A DNA stretch of 64,000 nucleotides from contig DF970672.1 in NCBI GenBank assembly GCA_001270045.2, positions 1-64,000 of the forward strand, in the 5' to 3' direction. A program made the position numbers and the translations under genes. The notes under the pieces were generated by a model, which did not search any database, was not told where the DNA came from, and saw only the letters and a list, made by a program, of their open reading frames with translations. Below are positions 8,994 to 18,021 of the stretch, in pieces (the stretch's first letter is position 1; each line of letters begins with the position of its first letter). This stretch comes from Bacteroidales bacterium 6E. GTDB lineage: Bacteria; Bacteroidota; Bacteroidia; Bacteroidales; Prolixibacteraceae.

Positions 8994-10760
8994 ATGGCAA
9001 GAACTTATGCAGAAAAAATTCTGGATGCTGAAGCTGGGAGTATTGTTTTTAAACATCCCGATTTGGTTTTATCGCACGATAATACCGCAAGCATTGAAAA
9101 GATTTTTCGAAATATGCGTGGATTAAGACCTTTTAATTCAGGCAATTTGGTAATAACTCTTGATCACAATGCTCCTCCAACCAACGTCAAACTTGCTAAC
9201 GACTACCAGCAAATCAGAAATTTTGTTGAGGAGAATCGTATTGAAAGGTTTCATGATGTAGGTTCAGGCATCTGTCACCAATTGATGGCAAATTATGCCC
9301 GGCCGGGGATGATAGTTGTTGGCAGTGACAGTCATACCTGTACTGCAGGAGCCTTTAATGCGTTTGCAGTTGGAATAGACCGTACAGAAACCGCTGGAAT
9401 TTGGAAAACAGGGGAGACCTGGTTCAGGGTACCCGAGACTTTAAAAATTACGTTGACTGGTTCATTGGCTGCCAATGTATATGCAAAAGACTTGGCATTG
9501 ACCATCATTGGAATGATAGGTTCAGACGGTGCCGATTATTTGTCTGTCGAATTTCATGGGGAAGGGTTGAAATCCCTGACTATGGACGATCGCATGACCA
9601 TTGCCAATATGGCATCTGAGATGGGAGCAAAGAATGCAGTATTCCCAGTCGATTCAGTTTTAAAGAATTTTTTGGGAAATGATTTTGAGGGTATTTGGGC
9701 TGATAAACATGCACACTATAAAAGGGAGTTGAAAATTGATCTTTGCAAATTGTTCCCTGTCGTTGCCGCTCCCCATAACGTCGACAATGTAAAGGCAGTC
9801 AATGAAGTGGCTGGAACACCGGTGGGGCAGGCCCTTATTGGAACTTGTACAAATGGTCGGTTGTCGGATCTCAGAATTGCCGCGGCAATACTGAAAGGTC
9901 AGAAAGTTGCCTCAAATGTTCAGCTTCATGTCATTCCTGCCTCCCGGGAAATATACTTGCAGGCAATGAAAGAAGGAATAATCCAGGATTTGGTCGAAGC
10001 AGGTGCAAACATCCTGTCGCCTTCATGTGGACCTTGTTTGGGAACAGGTCAGGGAATACCTTCAGATGGAATTAACATTGTTTCGACTGCAAACCGAAAC
10101 TTTCCAGGCAGGATGGGGAATAGAAATTCTTTCATTTATTTGGGATCACCATCAACAGTTGCATTGTCGGCAATCGAAGGCAGGATTGTATCACCCGGCA
10201 TGAAGCCAAATCAATATTTCAAAAAGGACATCAATGCAAAAATGAATGTTGAGCTCAAAATTTCTGAAAACAGAAAATTTAGTGGTGTTTGGGCATATCA
10301 GGATATCGACAATCTGAATACTGACCAGATGTTTGCAGGAAATCTTACTTATGAGATAAACAGCTCAGATCCAGAAAAAATTGCACCCCATTTATTTAAG
10401 GGGTTTGACGATAAGTTTGCAGAGCTGGTTGAAAATGGCGATATTGTGATCTGCGGTCAAAACTTTGGATGTGGAAGTTCCCGGGAACACCCCTCGGTCG
10501 GGTTGGTTTTTGCAGGTGTGAAATCAGTGATCGTCAAATCGGTCTCACGAATATTTTATAGGTCAGCAATCAATCAGGGATTACCAATAATCGTTTTGCC
10601 TGAAGCAGTGGAGGCATATCACCCCGGTGATATAGTAAAGATTTTTCTGAGGGAAGGGAAAGTATATATTGGTGAGCGCATATTTAAGTTCAATCCTCTT
10701 CCCGAACAATTGATGGAGATCCTGTCAAAGGGTGGCCTCGTAAGAGCCCTGGCTAAATAA
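8994..10760 (+). CDS. Aconitase/homoaconitase family hydro-lyase, LeuC-LeuD fusion (copy 2)
   Basis: A 588-residue LeuC-LeuD fusion of a different lineage from the preceding gene. The cluster ligands are Cys285 in GTCTNGR, Cys345 and Cys348 in SCGPC; the swivel domain has FGCGSSREH with Arg497. DHNAPP near residue 60 and SDSHTCTAG near 112-119 are the usual active-site segments. Two aconitase-type enzymes side by side fit the alpha-aminoadipate route, in which homocitrate dehydration and homoaconitate hydration are commonly handled by separate proteins. Ordinary aconitase activity cannot be excluded. A 95-bp gap precedes it, the longest in the cluster, with no convincing promoter. Confidence 0.88.
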   Translation: MARTYAEKILDAEAGSIVFKHPDLVLSHDNTASIEKIFRNMRGLRPFNSGNLVITLDHNAPPTNVKLANDYQQIRNFVEENRIERFHDVGSGICHQLMANYARPGMIVVGSDSHTCTAGAFNAFAVGIDRTETAGIWKTGETWFRVPETLKITLTGSLAANVYAKDLALTIIGMIGSDGADYLSVEFHGEGLKSLTMDDRMTIANMASEMGAKNAVFPVDSVLKNFLGNDFEGIWADKHAHYKRELKIDLCKLFPVVAAPHNVDNVKAVNEVAGTPVGQALIGTCTNGRLSDLRIAAAILKGQKVASNVQLHVIPASREIYLQAMKEGIIQDLVEAGANILSPSCGPCLGTGQGIPSDGINIVSTANRNFPGRMGNRNSFIYLGSPSTVALSAIEGRIVSPGMKPNQYFKKDINAKMNVELKISENRKFSGVWAYQDIDNLNTDQMFAGNLTYEINSSDPEKIAPHLFKGFDDKFAELVENGDIVICGQNFGCGSSREHPSVGLVFAGVKSVIVKSVSRIFYRSAINQGLPIIVLPEAVEAYHPGDIVKIFLREGKVYIGERIFKFNPLPEQLMEILSKGGLVRALAK

Positions 10761-10833
10761 GATTTAAGAGGATTGCTGTATAAGATATGAGAATGCCTTT
10801 CAAACAAAATAGACAGTAATAAAATATCCGGTT

Positions 10834-12375
10834 ATGAAAGAACAAATAGCAAATATTTTAAGTACTCTGGATATTCATTCAGAGAATCCTGGTCTTTGCA
10901 CTGGAAAGAATTGGCCTGAGGCAGGCGGTGACTTTATTGTATCTTATTCTCCGGCTGATGGAAAACCAATTGCAAGCATAAAGCAAGCCACTTCGCGTGA
11001 CTTTCACTATTTACTTGATATGGCAACAGGCGCATTTCGGGAGTGGCGAAAGAAACCAGCTCCGCAGAGAGGTGAAATCGTTCGGCAAATCGGTCTTGAA
11101 CTTAGAAAGTACAAAGAGCCGCTTGGTAAACTTGTTTCTTATGAAATGGGAAAGATATATCAGGAGGGCTTGGGTGAAGTGCAGGAGATGATTGATATCT
11201 GTGATTTTGCAGTCGGACAGAGTCGTCAGCTTTATGGATTCACTATGCAAAGTGAGCGCCCAAATCATAGAATGTATGATCAGTATCACCCATTAGGTAT
11301 TGTAGGAGTGGTATCCGCATTTAATTTTCCGGTTGCCGTTTGGGCCTGGAATGCGATGATTGCGTTAGTGGCGGGAGATGTAGTCATTTGGAAACCTTCT
11401 TCAAAAGTGCTTTTGTGTGCTATAGCTGTACATAAAATTGTGGCACGGGTCATGGAGAGGAATGGATTGCCGGAAGGCATTCTTAATCTGGTTGCTGCCA
11501 GTTCAAGGAATCTTGGAGATGAATTTTTCACTGAAAAGAGTATTCCATTGATTTCTTTTACAGGATCTACACGGATTGGCAAGAAGGTGGGGAAAATGGT
11601 CGGAGAACGCCTGGGCCGAACAATTCTTGAACTTGGCGGAAACAATGCCATTATTGTTACTCCTCATGCGAATGTCAACCTGGCAGTCAGGGCCATTCTT
11701 TTTGGGGCAGTAGGAACATGTGGTCAAAGATGTACATCCACAAGAAGAGTTATCGTCCATGAATCCCATTACGAAACGGTAAAAGAACAATTATTGTCTG
11801 GTTATAAAAGTCTAAAAATAGGACATCCTCTCGATCCTGAAATCCATGTGGGGCCTTTGATCGACAAAGTTGCTAAAGATACTTTTTTAACAGCGGTTGA
11901 ACAGGTTAAGTCTGAAGGCGGAAGTATTTTATGTGGAGGAGTCGAGTTGTCAGGTACAGGTTATGAATCGGGTTGCTACGTAATGCCTGCAATTGCCGAG
12001 GTAATGGATCATTATCAGATTGTCCAGGAAGAGACTTTTGTCCCCTTGTTATATTTGATAAAGTACCGTACATTGGAAGAAGCCATTCAAATACATAACG
12101 ATGTCCCGCAAGGATTGTCATCGGCGATGTTCACGACAAACCTCAGCGAAGCCGAGTATTTTCTTTCGAATGTTGGTTCTGATTGCGGCATTGCCAATAT
12201 CAACATAGGTACCTCAGGGGCTGAAATTGGTGGGGCATTTGGCGGGGAAAAGGATACCGGTGGCGGTCGCGAATCGGGTTCAGATGCCTGGAAGGCATAT
12301 ATGCGCAGACAAACCAATACCATTAATTACGGTACAGAACTTCCATTGGCTCAAGGAATACGTTTTGAGTTATGA
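10834..12375 (+). CDS. L-2-aminoadipate-6-semialdehyde dehydrogenase (ALDH7/antiquitin type)
   Basis: The 513-residue sequence is very close to the antiquitin (ALDH7A1) family: EGLGEVQEMIDICDFAVG, HPLGIVGVVSAFNFPVAVW, ELGGNNAI with general base Glu266, GQRCTSTRR with catalytic Cys300, and the C-terminal SGAEIGGAFGGEK and LPLAQGI. The enzyme oxidises aminoadipate semialdehyde to 2-aminoadipate with NAD(P)+, an essentially irreversible catabolic step. It sits immediately before the two saccharopine-pathway genes and fixes the direction of the operon as lysine degradation. No 2-aminoadipate aminotransferase lies in the cluster. Confidence 0.93.
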   Translation: MKEQIANILSTLDIHSENPGLCTGKNWPEAGGDFIVSYSPADGKPIASIKQATSRDFHYLLDMATGAFREWRKKPAPQRGEIVRQIGLELRKYKEPLGKLVSYEMGKIYQEGLGEVQEMIDICDFAVGQSRQLYGFTMQSERPNHRMYDQYHPLGIVGVVSAFNFPVAVWAWNAMIALVAGDVVIWKPSSKVLLCAIAVHKIVARVMERNGLPEGILNLVAASSRNLGDEFFTEKSIPLISFTGSTRIGKKVGKMVGERLGRTILELGGNNAIIVTPHANVNLAVRAILFGAVGTCGQRCTSTRRVIVHESHYETVKEQLLSGYKSLKIGHPLDPEIHVGPLIDKVAKDTFLTAVEQVKSEGGSILCGGVELSGTGYESGCYVMPAIAEVMDHYQIVQEETFVPLLYLIKYRTLEEAIQIHNDVPQGLSSAMFTTNLSEAEYFLSNVGSDCGIANINIGTSGAEIGGAFGGEKDTGGGRESGSDAWKAYMRRQTNTINYGTELPLAQGIRFEL

Positions 12376-12429
12376 TGAGGATGGGATTCTTGAAGTTTAA
12401 AAGCTAACAATACAAGAAAGAATTTTGTA

Positions 12430-13644
12430 ATGATAAAAATTGGAATACTGAGGGAAGGGAAGGCACCACCTGATAAGCGTGTGCCCTTTACCCCGGAACA
12501 ATGTAAATATATAAATGAATCGGTAACCGGGGTGGAGGTGATTGTCCAGCCTTCCCCTCATCGATGTTTTTTGGATAATGAGTATAAATCATTGGGAATA
12601 AGAGTCGAAGAGGATCTTTCCTTTTGCGATATCCTGATGGGGGTCAAGGAAGTGAATATACCTGACTTGATTTCTGGCAAAACCTATATGTTTTTCTCAC
12701 ATACCATTAAAAAGCAACCATATAACCGTGAATTGTTAAAAGCACTTGTTAGGGCGGGTATTAGGATGGTTGATTATGAAGCACTCACAGACAGAGATGG
12801 AAATCGAATAATAGGTTTTGGAAGGTTTGCGGGTGTCGTTGGCGCTTATAATGGCTTTCGGGCAATCGGGCTTAAAAGGGGACTCTACAACTTAAAGCCA
12901 GCCTATTTTTGCAGGGATATGGAAGAAATGGTGGCAGAACTGTCGAAAGTGACCATTCCTCCAATAACTATTGCTGTTACGGGTGGTGGTAGGGTCGCTG
13001 GAGGTGTGGTTGAATTGTTTCAGAGAATTGGCCTTGAAAGCGTGGATCCAGAGAGATTCGTCCATCTAGGAAAGATTGATAAACCATTGTATGTCAGGCT
13101 TGATCCTTCTGATTATAACAGTCATAGCCTCGGCAAACCGTTTGATTATTCCCATTTTTATTCCCGGCCGGATGAATATGAGGGAACATTCCATCGGTTT
13201 TTCCCAGCAACTGATTTGTTGATCGGGGCTGCATACTGGGATCCTTCGGCTCCTGTTTTATTTACACTGGATGATACGCGTAGGGCTGAATTTAGAATTT
13301 CAGTTATTGCCGATATTACCTGTGATATTGATGGATCTATTCCTACAACGCGCCGTGCAACCTCCATAGATGACCCATTTTATGATTATGATCCGATGAC
13401 CAATCAATTGGACAAGGCGTTAAGTAAACCAAATAACATTACTGTTATGGCAGTTGATAACCTACCCTGCGAGTTACCTGTGGATGCATCATTCGATTTT
13501 GGAAAGAATTTGATTGATAAGGTCCTGGATCCTTTGCTGGGGAACGATCCTGATGAAATTATTGGCAGGGCAACCATTACCGATGACGGCAAACTGAGCG
13601 GCCGGTTCAGATATCTGCAGAATTTTCTTGATGGTGTTGAATAA
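12430..13644 (+). CDS. Lysine-2-oxoglutarate reductase (saccharopine-forming)
   Basis: A 404-residue member of the alanine dehydrogenase/LKR family. The N terminus has GILREGKAPPDKRVPFTP, and Lys73 (GVKEV) and His91 (FFSHTIKKQ) align with the catalytic Lys/His pair known from yeast saccharopine dehydrogenase Lys1. A glycine-rich dinucleotide loop, VTGGGRVAGG, starts near residue 184. It condenses lysine with 2-oxoglutarate and reduces the imine to saccharopine. Together with the next gene it forms a split version of the animal/plant bifunctional LKR/SDH. The Lys1 direction (lysine-forming) is chemically possible, but the adjacent antiquitin-type gene argues for degradation. Confidence 0.9.
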   Translation: MIKIGILREGKAPPDKRVPFTPEQCKYINESVTGVEVIVQPSPHRCFLDNEYKSLGIRVEEDLSFCDILMGVKEVNIPDLISGKTYMFFSHTIKKQPYNRELLKALVRAGIRMVDYEALTDRDGNRIIGFGRFAGVVGAYNGFRAIGLKRGLYNLKPAYFCRDMEEMVAELSKVTIPPITIAVTGGGRVAGGVVELFQRIGLESVDPERFVHLGKIDKPLYVRLDPSDYNSHSLGKPFDYSHFYSRPDEYEGTFHRFFPATDLLIGAAYWDPSAPVLFTLDDTRRAEFRISVIADITCDIDGSIPTTRRATSIDDPFYDYDPMTNQLDKALSKPNNITVMAVDNLPCELPVDASFDFGKNLIDKVLDPLLGNDPDEIIGRATITDDGKLSGRFRYLQNFLDGVE

Positions 13645-13703
13645 GCCGGGATAATTTTCCCAATCGAAATCCAGTGCACTAATCACTTATAAAGCTGAAA
13701 AAA

Positions 13704-15047
13704 ATGAAAACAATTCTGATACTGGGAGCTGGATTGTCATCCCGCAGACTAATTTCTTATTTGGAGGAAGAAGCAAAGATTCATCACTGGACAATTAGGG
13801 TAGGCGACAGGGATATGGAGACAGTCAGGGAGAAAGTCTCTTATCCAACCCAAGCTTTTGAGTTTGACATTCAAAATTCCTTGCAGTTAGCAAAAGAGGT
13901 TGACTCAGCCACTTTAGTAATATCGATGCTTCCAGCCAGGTTTCATCCCCTTGTGGCACAAGCATGTCTAAAGTCGAACAAATCAATGCTGACGGCTTCC
14001 TATGAATCTCCCGAAATCAGGCTTATGGAAAGGGAGGTTCAGGAAAAGGGTCTTTTTTTTCTGAATGAAATCGGTCTGGATCCCGGGATAGACCATATGT
14101 CAGCAATGCAGGTCATCGAAAGAATCAGAAATGATGGACATACATTAACAGGATTTGAATCATTTACAGGAGGCTTGGTTGCACCTGAGTCGGACAATAA
14201 TCCATGGCATTACAAGTTTACGTGGAATCCGACGAATGTTGTACTTGCTGGTTGGCCAGGCCCGGCTCAGTTTATTCAGTGCGGAAAAATTAAATACATT
14301 CCCTACAGCAGGCTGTTTCGTCGGATTGAGTATATGGACATTGAGGGGTTTGGCAGGTTTGAAGGATATGCCAACCGTGATTCCCTGAAATACATTGAAA
14401 AGTATAGGCTGCAAGGAGTGCCTACAGTTTATCGAGGCACCCTCAGACGACCTGGATTTTCGAAAGCCTGGGATATTTTTGTCCAATTGGGTGCCACAGA
14501 TAATTCTTATGTGATGCAAAATTCCGAGAATATGACCCATAGGGAGTTCATTAATTCATTTTTGTATTACCATCCGACCGATTCAGTTGAGGTGAAGCTA
14601 TACAGGGCATTTCATATTGATCAGGATTCTCCTTTGATTGAAATGCTGGAATGGCTGGGGATCTTCAGTAACGAAAAAGTTGGTGTTAAAGATGGTAGCC
14701 CAGCCAAAATTTTGGAAGCAATCCTGATGAAAAAATGGAAATTGATGGAACATGATAAGGATATGGTAGTCATGTGGCACAAATTCAATTATGTCGACTG
14801 TAAGAGTGGTGATGAGGTGGAATTAACTTCGTCTATGGGCATAATTGGAGAAGAACATGGGAATACCGCTATGGCTCTGACAGTTGGGTTGCCATTAGGA
14901 ATAGCTGCATCACTCTATTTGCAGGACAGGATTAAATTGACAGGCGTTTTCATTCCAATCATTAAGGAAATATATGAGCCCGTTTTGGAGGAACTGAAAA
15001 AACTGGGTATCGTATTCAGGGAAAAAGTCATCGAGAAGAATCACTGA
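13704..15047 (+). CDS. Saccharopine dehydrogenase (glutamate-forming)
   Basis: A 447-residue Lys9/SDH-type enzyme. It opens with the Rossmann motif LILGAGLSSRRL and contains EIGLDPGIDHMSAMQ, GFESFTGGL and a C-terminal SSMGIIGEEHGNTAMALTVG, all in family order. It cleaves saccharopine oxidatively to glutamate and 2-aminoadipate-6-semialdehyde, the substrate of the dehydrogenase encoded two genes upstream. It is the last gene of the nine-gene cluster; a PAQR membrane gene follows on the same strand after 86 bp with its own promoter-like box. No terminator hairpin is evident after the stop. Confidence 0.91.
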   Translation: MKTILILGAGLSSRRLISYLEEEAKIHHWTIRVGDRDMETVREKVSYPTQAFEFDIQNSLQLAKEVDSATLVISMLPARFHPLVAQACLKSNKSMLTASYESPEIRLMEREVQEKGLFFLNEIGLDPGIDHMSAMQVIERIRNDGHTLTGFESFTGGLVAPESDNNPWHYKFTWNPTNVVLAGWPGPAQFIQCGKIKYIPYSRLFRRIEYMDIEGFGRFEGYANRDSLKYIEKYRLQGVPTVYRGTLRRPGFSKAWDIFVQLGATDNSYVMQNSENMTHREFINSFLYYHPTDSVEVKLYRAFHIDQDSPLIEMLEWLGIFSNEKVGVKDGSPAKILEAILMKKWKLMEHDKDMVVMWHKFNYVDCKSGDEVELTSSMGIIGEEHGNTAMALTVGLPLGIAASLYLQDRIKLTGVFIPIIKEIYEPVLEELKKLGIVFREKVIEKNH

Positions 15048-15103
15048 AAGTTTATTAATGACAACTTAACCTTGTTCATGGGGTAAATGTCTGCTTCTCA
15101 CGT

Positions 15104-15111
15104 TATATTTG
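15104..15111 (+). promoter_or_regulatory. Bacteroidota -7 box (TATATTTG) before PAQR gene
   Basis: TATATTTG followed by C matches TAnnTTTG, the phylum's -7 element, 22 bp upstream of the ATG at 15134. No good -33 TTTG is seen at the expected distance, so support is moderate. Confidence 0.4.
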
Positions 15112-15133
15112 CGATGAAACTTTCAGAAAACAG

Positions 15134-15790
15134 ATGGACCTGAAGTCAATAGAACAAAACAGGCGGCAACTAACTGTTGCAGAGGAAGTAGTTAACGGAA
15201 TTACCCATGGTATTGGTGCATTATTGAGTATTGCAGGGCTTGTTGTTCTTATCATTACCGCATCTATGCATGGTGATGCATGGCATATAACCAGTTTTAC
15301 CATTTTCGGGATTTCCCTGGTGGTTTTATACACTTCTTCGACTCTTTACCACAGTTTCTCCGGTAAAAAGCTAAAAGATCTTTTTGCCCGGTTTGACCAT
15401 GCGGCTATCTTTATGCTGATAGCCGGAACATACACTCCATTCCTTCTTACAACTATCAGGGGGCCTTTGGGGTGGACATTCTTCGGGATAATCTGGGCAG
15501 TGGCGATTACAGGGATGGTTATCAGATCGATTTATCTCTTCCGTTTCCGACGTCTGATGGTTTTCATTTATCTTGTTATGGGCTGGATGTTTATCTTTAT
15601 GATTAACTCCATGATCAAAAACCTGCCTCCCTTAAGTCTTGCATTTTTATTCGCGGGGGGGTTGTCTTATTCAATAGGGGTCATATTCTATGCCTGGAGG
15701 AAATTGCCGTTTGGTCATGGAATCTGGCACCTGTTTGTTCTCGGGGGAAGCATTACACATTTTTTCGCCGTTCTCTATAGTTTGGTTTGA
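15134..15790 (+). CDS. PAQR/hemolysin III family membrane protein
   Basis: A 218-residue protein with about seven hydrophobic helices. It carries the conserved PAQR pattern: HGIGALLS in helix 1, SSTLYHSF after helix 2, FDHAAIFMLIAGTYTPF in helix 3, and a final GHGIWHLFVLGGSITHFF with the HxxxH metal-type histidines. PAQR proteins share a zinc-dependent hydrolase fold (ceramidase-like in eukaryotes). The bacterial members are annotated as hemolysin III/TrhA and have been linked to membrane homeostasis. ATG 15134 follows a promoter-like box. Substrate here is unknown. It is convergent with the YkgJ gene, 17 bp apart. Confidence 0.9.
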   Translation: MDLKSIEQNRRQLTVAEEVVNGITHGIGALLSIAGLVVLIITASMHGDAWHITSFTIFGISLVVLYTSSTLYHSFSGKKLKDLFARFDHAAIFMLIAGTYTPFLLTTIRGPLGWTFFGIIWAVAITGMVIRSIYLFRFRRLMVFIYLVMGWMFIFMINSMIKNLPPLSLAFLFAGGLSYSIGVIFYAWRKLPFGHGIWHLFVLGGSITHFFAVLYSLV

Positions 15791-15807
15791 GTGGTTATTG
15801 AGGAAGA

Positions 15808-16329
15808 TTATTTATTGGGCGTGTCAGTGTAATGCAATTGTATCTTCAGGTTTTCCAGGATGTTGAAAACTATTGGGCAAATTCCGTAATTGCTGATGAC
15901 CGAAAGTGTTCTTCGGGTGAAGCCCCACTTATGTGTATGAGGATAAGAATGGCAGTCCGATGGTCTGTCTTTGTAAATGGTGCATTCTTTCCCATTGAGA
16001 TATTTACATGGTAAACCCTTGAGAAATTTTGATCCTTGAAATTGGTCAATATCAAGGTATTGGATTTCAAATGTCTCTTCATCCATATTTTCAAGTGCCG
16101 CCAAATGGGAAATTTCTTCAGAAGTGACCGTTGGTGTTAATGAATGACAGCAATTTCCACACTCCAGACAATCGATTTGATTTGTGATTTCCCTATGAAG
16201 TCGGTGCACAATTCGATCGACCTTCCGGGAATCAAGTCCTTTCAGGAAACTCCTGAACCTGAAATTTTCGTTTTCCCTCTGGATGGAAAGTTTTTCAATT
16301 CGGTTGAGATTAGTTTCTATAGGTAACAT
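15808..16329 (-). CDS. YkgJ-family cysteine-cluster protein
   Basis: A 173-residue protein of the YkgJ/zinc- or iron-chelating family. Cysteines are arranged CLECGNCC (Cys54, 57, 60, 61) and then LPCKYL, KECTIY and SDCHSYPH (Cys108, 116, 126), the standard spacing for the CxxCxxCC...C...C motif. A metal cluster (possibly Fe-S) is expected. The N-terminal 45 residues are helical and basic. Biochemical role is unknown in the family. No partner gene is obvious: it is convergent with the PAQR gene and about 130 bp downstream of a secreted hydrolase on the same strand. Confidence 0.85.
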   Translation of the reverse strand: MLPIETNLNRIEKLSIQRENENFRFRSFLKGLDSRKVDRIVHRLHREITNQIDCLECGNCCHSLTPTVTSEEISHLAALENMDEETFEIQYLDIDQFQGSKFLKGLPCKYLNGKECTIYKDRPSDCHSYPHTHKWGFTRRTLSVISNYGICPIVFNILENLKIQLHYTDTPNK

Positions 16330-16458
16330 GATTTCTTTATTAGTTGGTTTTGCTCTTAATGCATTAAATGATAATGTTTGGTTTGATAAAAGACAACATT
16401 AAATCAGGGGACTCATCCTAATTAGTTATCACCTTCACTGTAAAGTTAATATCTCCCC

Positions 16459-18000
16459 TTAATTAAGTTTCCGGGGTTTTAACTCTTCAAAGAAAATATC
16501 GTCATTCGGTACATCAAAGTCGATTCCGGTTACACGAAGGTAATTGTCGGTATTAAATTTAACGGTTCCAAACTTAAACCAGGCTTGTTCCTGGTCCCAC
16601 TTTATTTTAAAAACATCGTAATGGAAATGCTCAAGTGTAAAGGATAGTTCAGGTGAGTGTTCCAATTCAACTGAAAGTATTCCATTATTAAGTTTGACGA
16701 TTATTTTGCCGTATATTTCGGAATAGTATTCACCTGTAAACTTTTCGAGAGGGAGAGATGGTGAGGTGTTTTCAAGACGCGACTCTATTCTTTTGGTAAT
16801 CCGGGTATCACTATTTTCCCGTGTCATTGTTCTTTCCAATAAATCAGCTGACCAGTCTTTTTCTTTATTTACACCCAGAAAAGCATCCAGTGTCTGGTAG
16901 GTCAATGCCATATATGGGCTTCTCATTCCGTTGGTAAGAACAACGATGCCCAGTTTTTCATCTGGCAGCATGGAAACTGCAGAGATCATCCCGTCATACC
17001 CTCCGGTATGACCAACAAACAGCCTTCCGTGATAATCACGAAGACCCCACCCCAGCCCATATCCATTGAATAGTGTTCCTGACTCATTTCTTGAGAAATG
17101 ATTGACAGAGTGGTGATTGTGTGGTGTCCAAAGTGTGTTAAGTGTTTTTGTACCAATCACTTCTTTGCCTTTCCATATTCCCTGGTCCATATTGGTGATC
17201 ATCCAATGTGCAATGTCATTGACGCTTGCGAAGAGCCCACCCATTGCTGCAATTTCTGACCAATCCGTATATGGTATTGGGATATTCCCATTCTTGCCAA
17301 GGGCATGAGGTTTGGCAACGTTTTCAAAATCTTGCAGTTCATGTGTGAAAATCGTTGTTCTTTTCATTTCCAAAGGGTCCAGTATCCTTTCCCTTGCATT
17401 TTCATACCATGTTCTGCCTGTAATTGCCTCAATCACTTTGCCCGCTGCAATAAACATGATGTTTGAATAACCATAACCAGCCCGAAATTTAAATGCAGGA
17501 GGCAAATGGCTTGATTGTTTTATAATGTCTTCAGCCTTTAGGTTTGATTTGTACCATATGACATCCCCGCTAAATGTCCCAAGCCCAACCCGATGGCTGA
17601 GCAAATCGCGGATGGTTACCTGGCTGCTGATATATGGATCATAAACCTGAAACCAGGGTAAATAATTTTGGACCTGATCGTCCCAACTACATTTACCTTC
17701 TTCCACCAATTGTCCAAGCATGGTGGCTGTGAATGCCTTGGTGTTTGAAGCTATGGCATACATTGTATTGCCATCCGGACGTTCATTATGTCCTTCCTCT
17801 TTTTCACCATATCCCTTCGAGAAAATGATTTTTCCGTCTTTTACTATGGCCACCGAGAATCCGGGTATACCCCAGTCATTGCATGCCTTTTCGTAAAACA
17901 AGTCAAGTTCCTTCAGAATATTTTCATTTGTTTTTTTTTGCCCTTGCACAGTGGCAATCGATATGAGCAAAAGAAATAGTATTGATAACTTACTTTTCAT
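16459..18000 (-). CDS. Secreted class C beta-lactamase-like serine hydrolase
   Basis: A 513-residue serine hydrolase counted from ATG 18000, chosen because it opens directly with the signal peptide MKSKLSILFLLLISIATVQG; an ATG 21 bp further upstream is the alternative. Catalytic motifs are in order: SNTK (Ser85, Lys88), YSN (Tyr178), and HTGG (His331). A C-terminal beta-rich extension of about 110 residues (near DUF3471 type) follows. Such proteins are penicillin-binding-protein or esterase-like enzymes acting outside the cytoplasm on D-amino-acid peptides or esters. True beta-lactamase activity should not be assumed. A TGTATTTG box lies just upstream on the minus strand. Confidence 0.9.
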   Translation of the reverse strand: MKSKLSILFLLLISIATVQGQKKTNENILKELDLFYEKACNDWGIPGFSVAIVKDGKIIFSKGYGEKEEGHNERPDGNTMYAIASNTKAFTATMLGQLVEEGKCSWDDQVQNYLPWFQVYDPYISSQVTIRDLLSHRVGLGTFSGDVIWYKSNLKAEDIIKQSSHLPPAFKFRAGYGYSNIMFIAAGKVIEAITGRTWYENARERILDPLEMKRTTIFTHELQDFENVAKPHALGKNGNIPIPYTDWSEIAAMGGLFASVNDIAHWMITNMDQGIWKGKEVIGTKTLNTLWTPHNHHSVNHFSRNESGTLFNGYGLGWGLRDYHGRLFVGHTGGYDGMISAVSMLPDEKLGIVVLTNGMRSPYMALTYQTLDAFLGVNKEKDWSADLLERTMTRENSDTRITKRIESRLENTSPSLPLEKFTGEYYSEIYGKIIVKLNNGILSVELEHSPELSFTLEHFHYDVFKIKWDQEQAWFKFGTVKFNTDNYLRVTGIDFDVPNDDIFFEELKPRKLN

Positions 18001-18021
18001 TTTAAATAAGCTGAGATTCAT

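Noticed and set aside
2419-10760. Reading the citrate-lyase-like, isocitrate-dehydrogenase-like and aconitase genes as a reductive TCA segment unrelated to lysine
   Set aside because: Possible, but it does not explain two aconitases or the direct continuity with three lysine-degrading genes; kept as the main alternative rather than the preferred reading.
10834-15047. Lysine biosynthesis by the fungal-type aminoadipate route
   Set aside because: The aldehyde dehydrogenase is of the oxidative antiquitin type, no aminoadipate reductase or homocitrate synthase is present, and a lyase is encoded instead.
16459-18000. Antibiotic-resistance beta-lactamase
   Set aside because: Motifs show the class C-like serine hydrolase fold, but the long C-terminal domain and family breadth make a peptidase or esterase role more likely.
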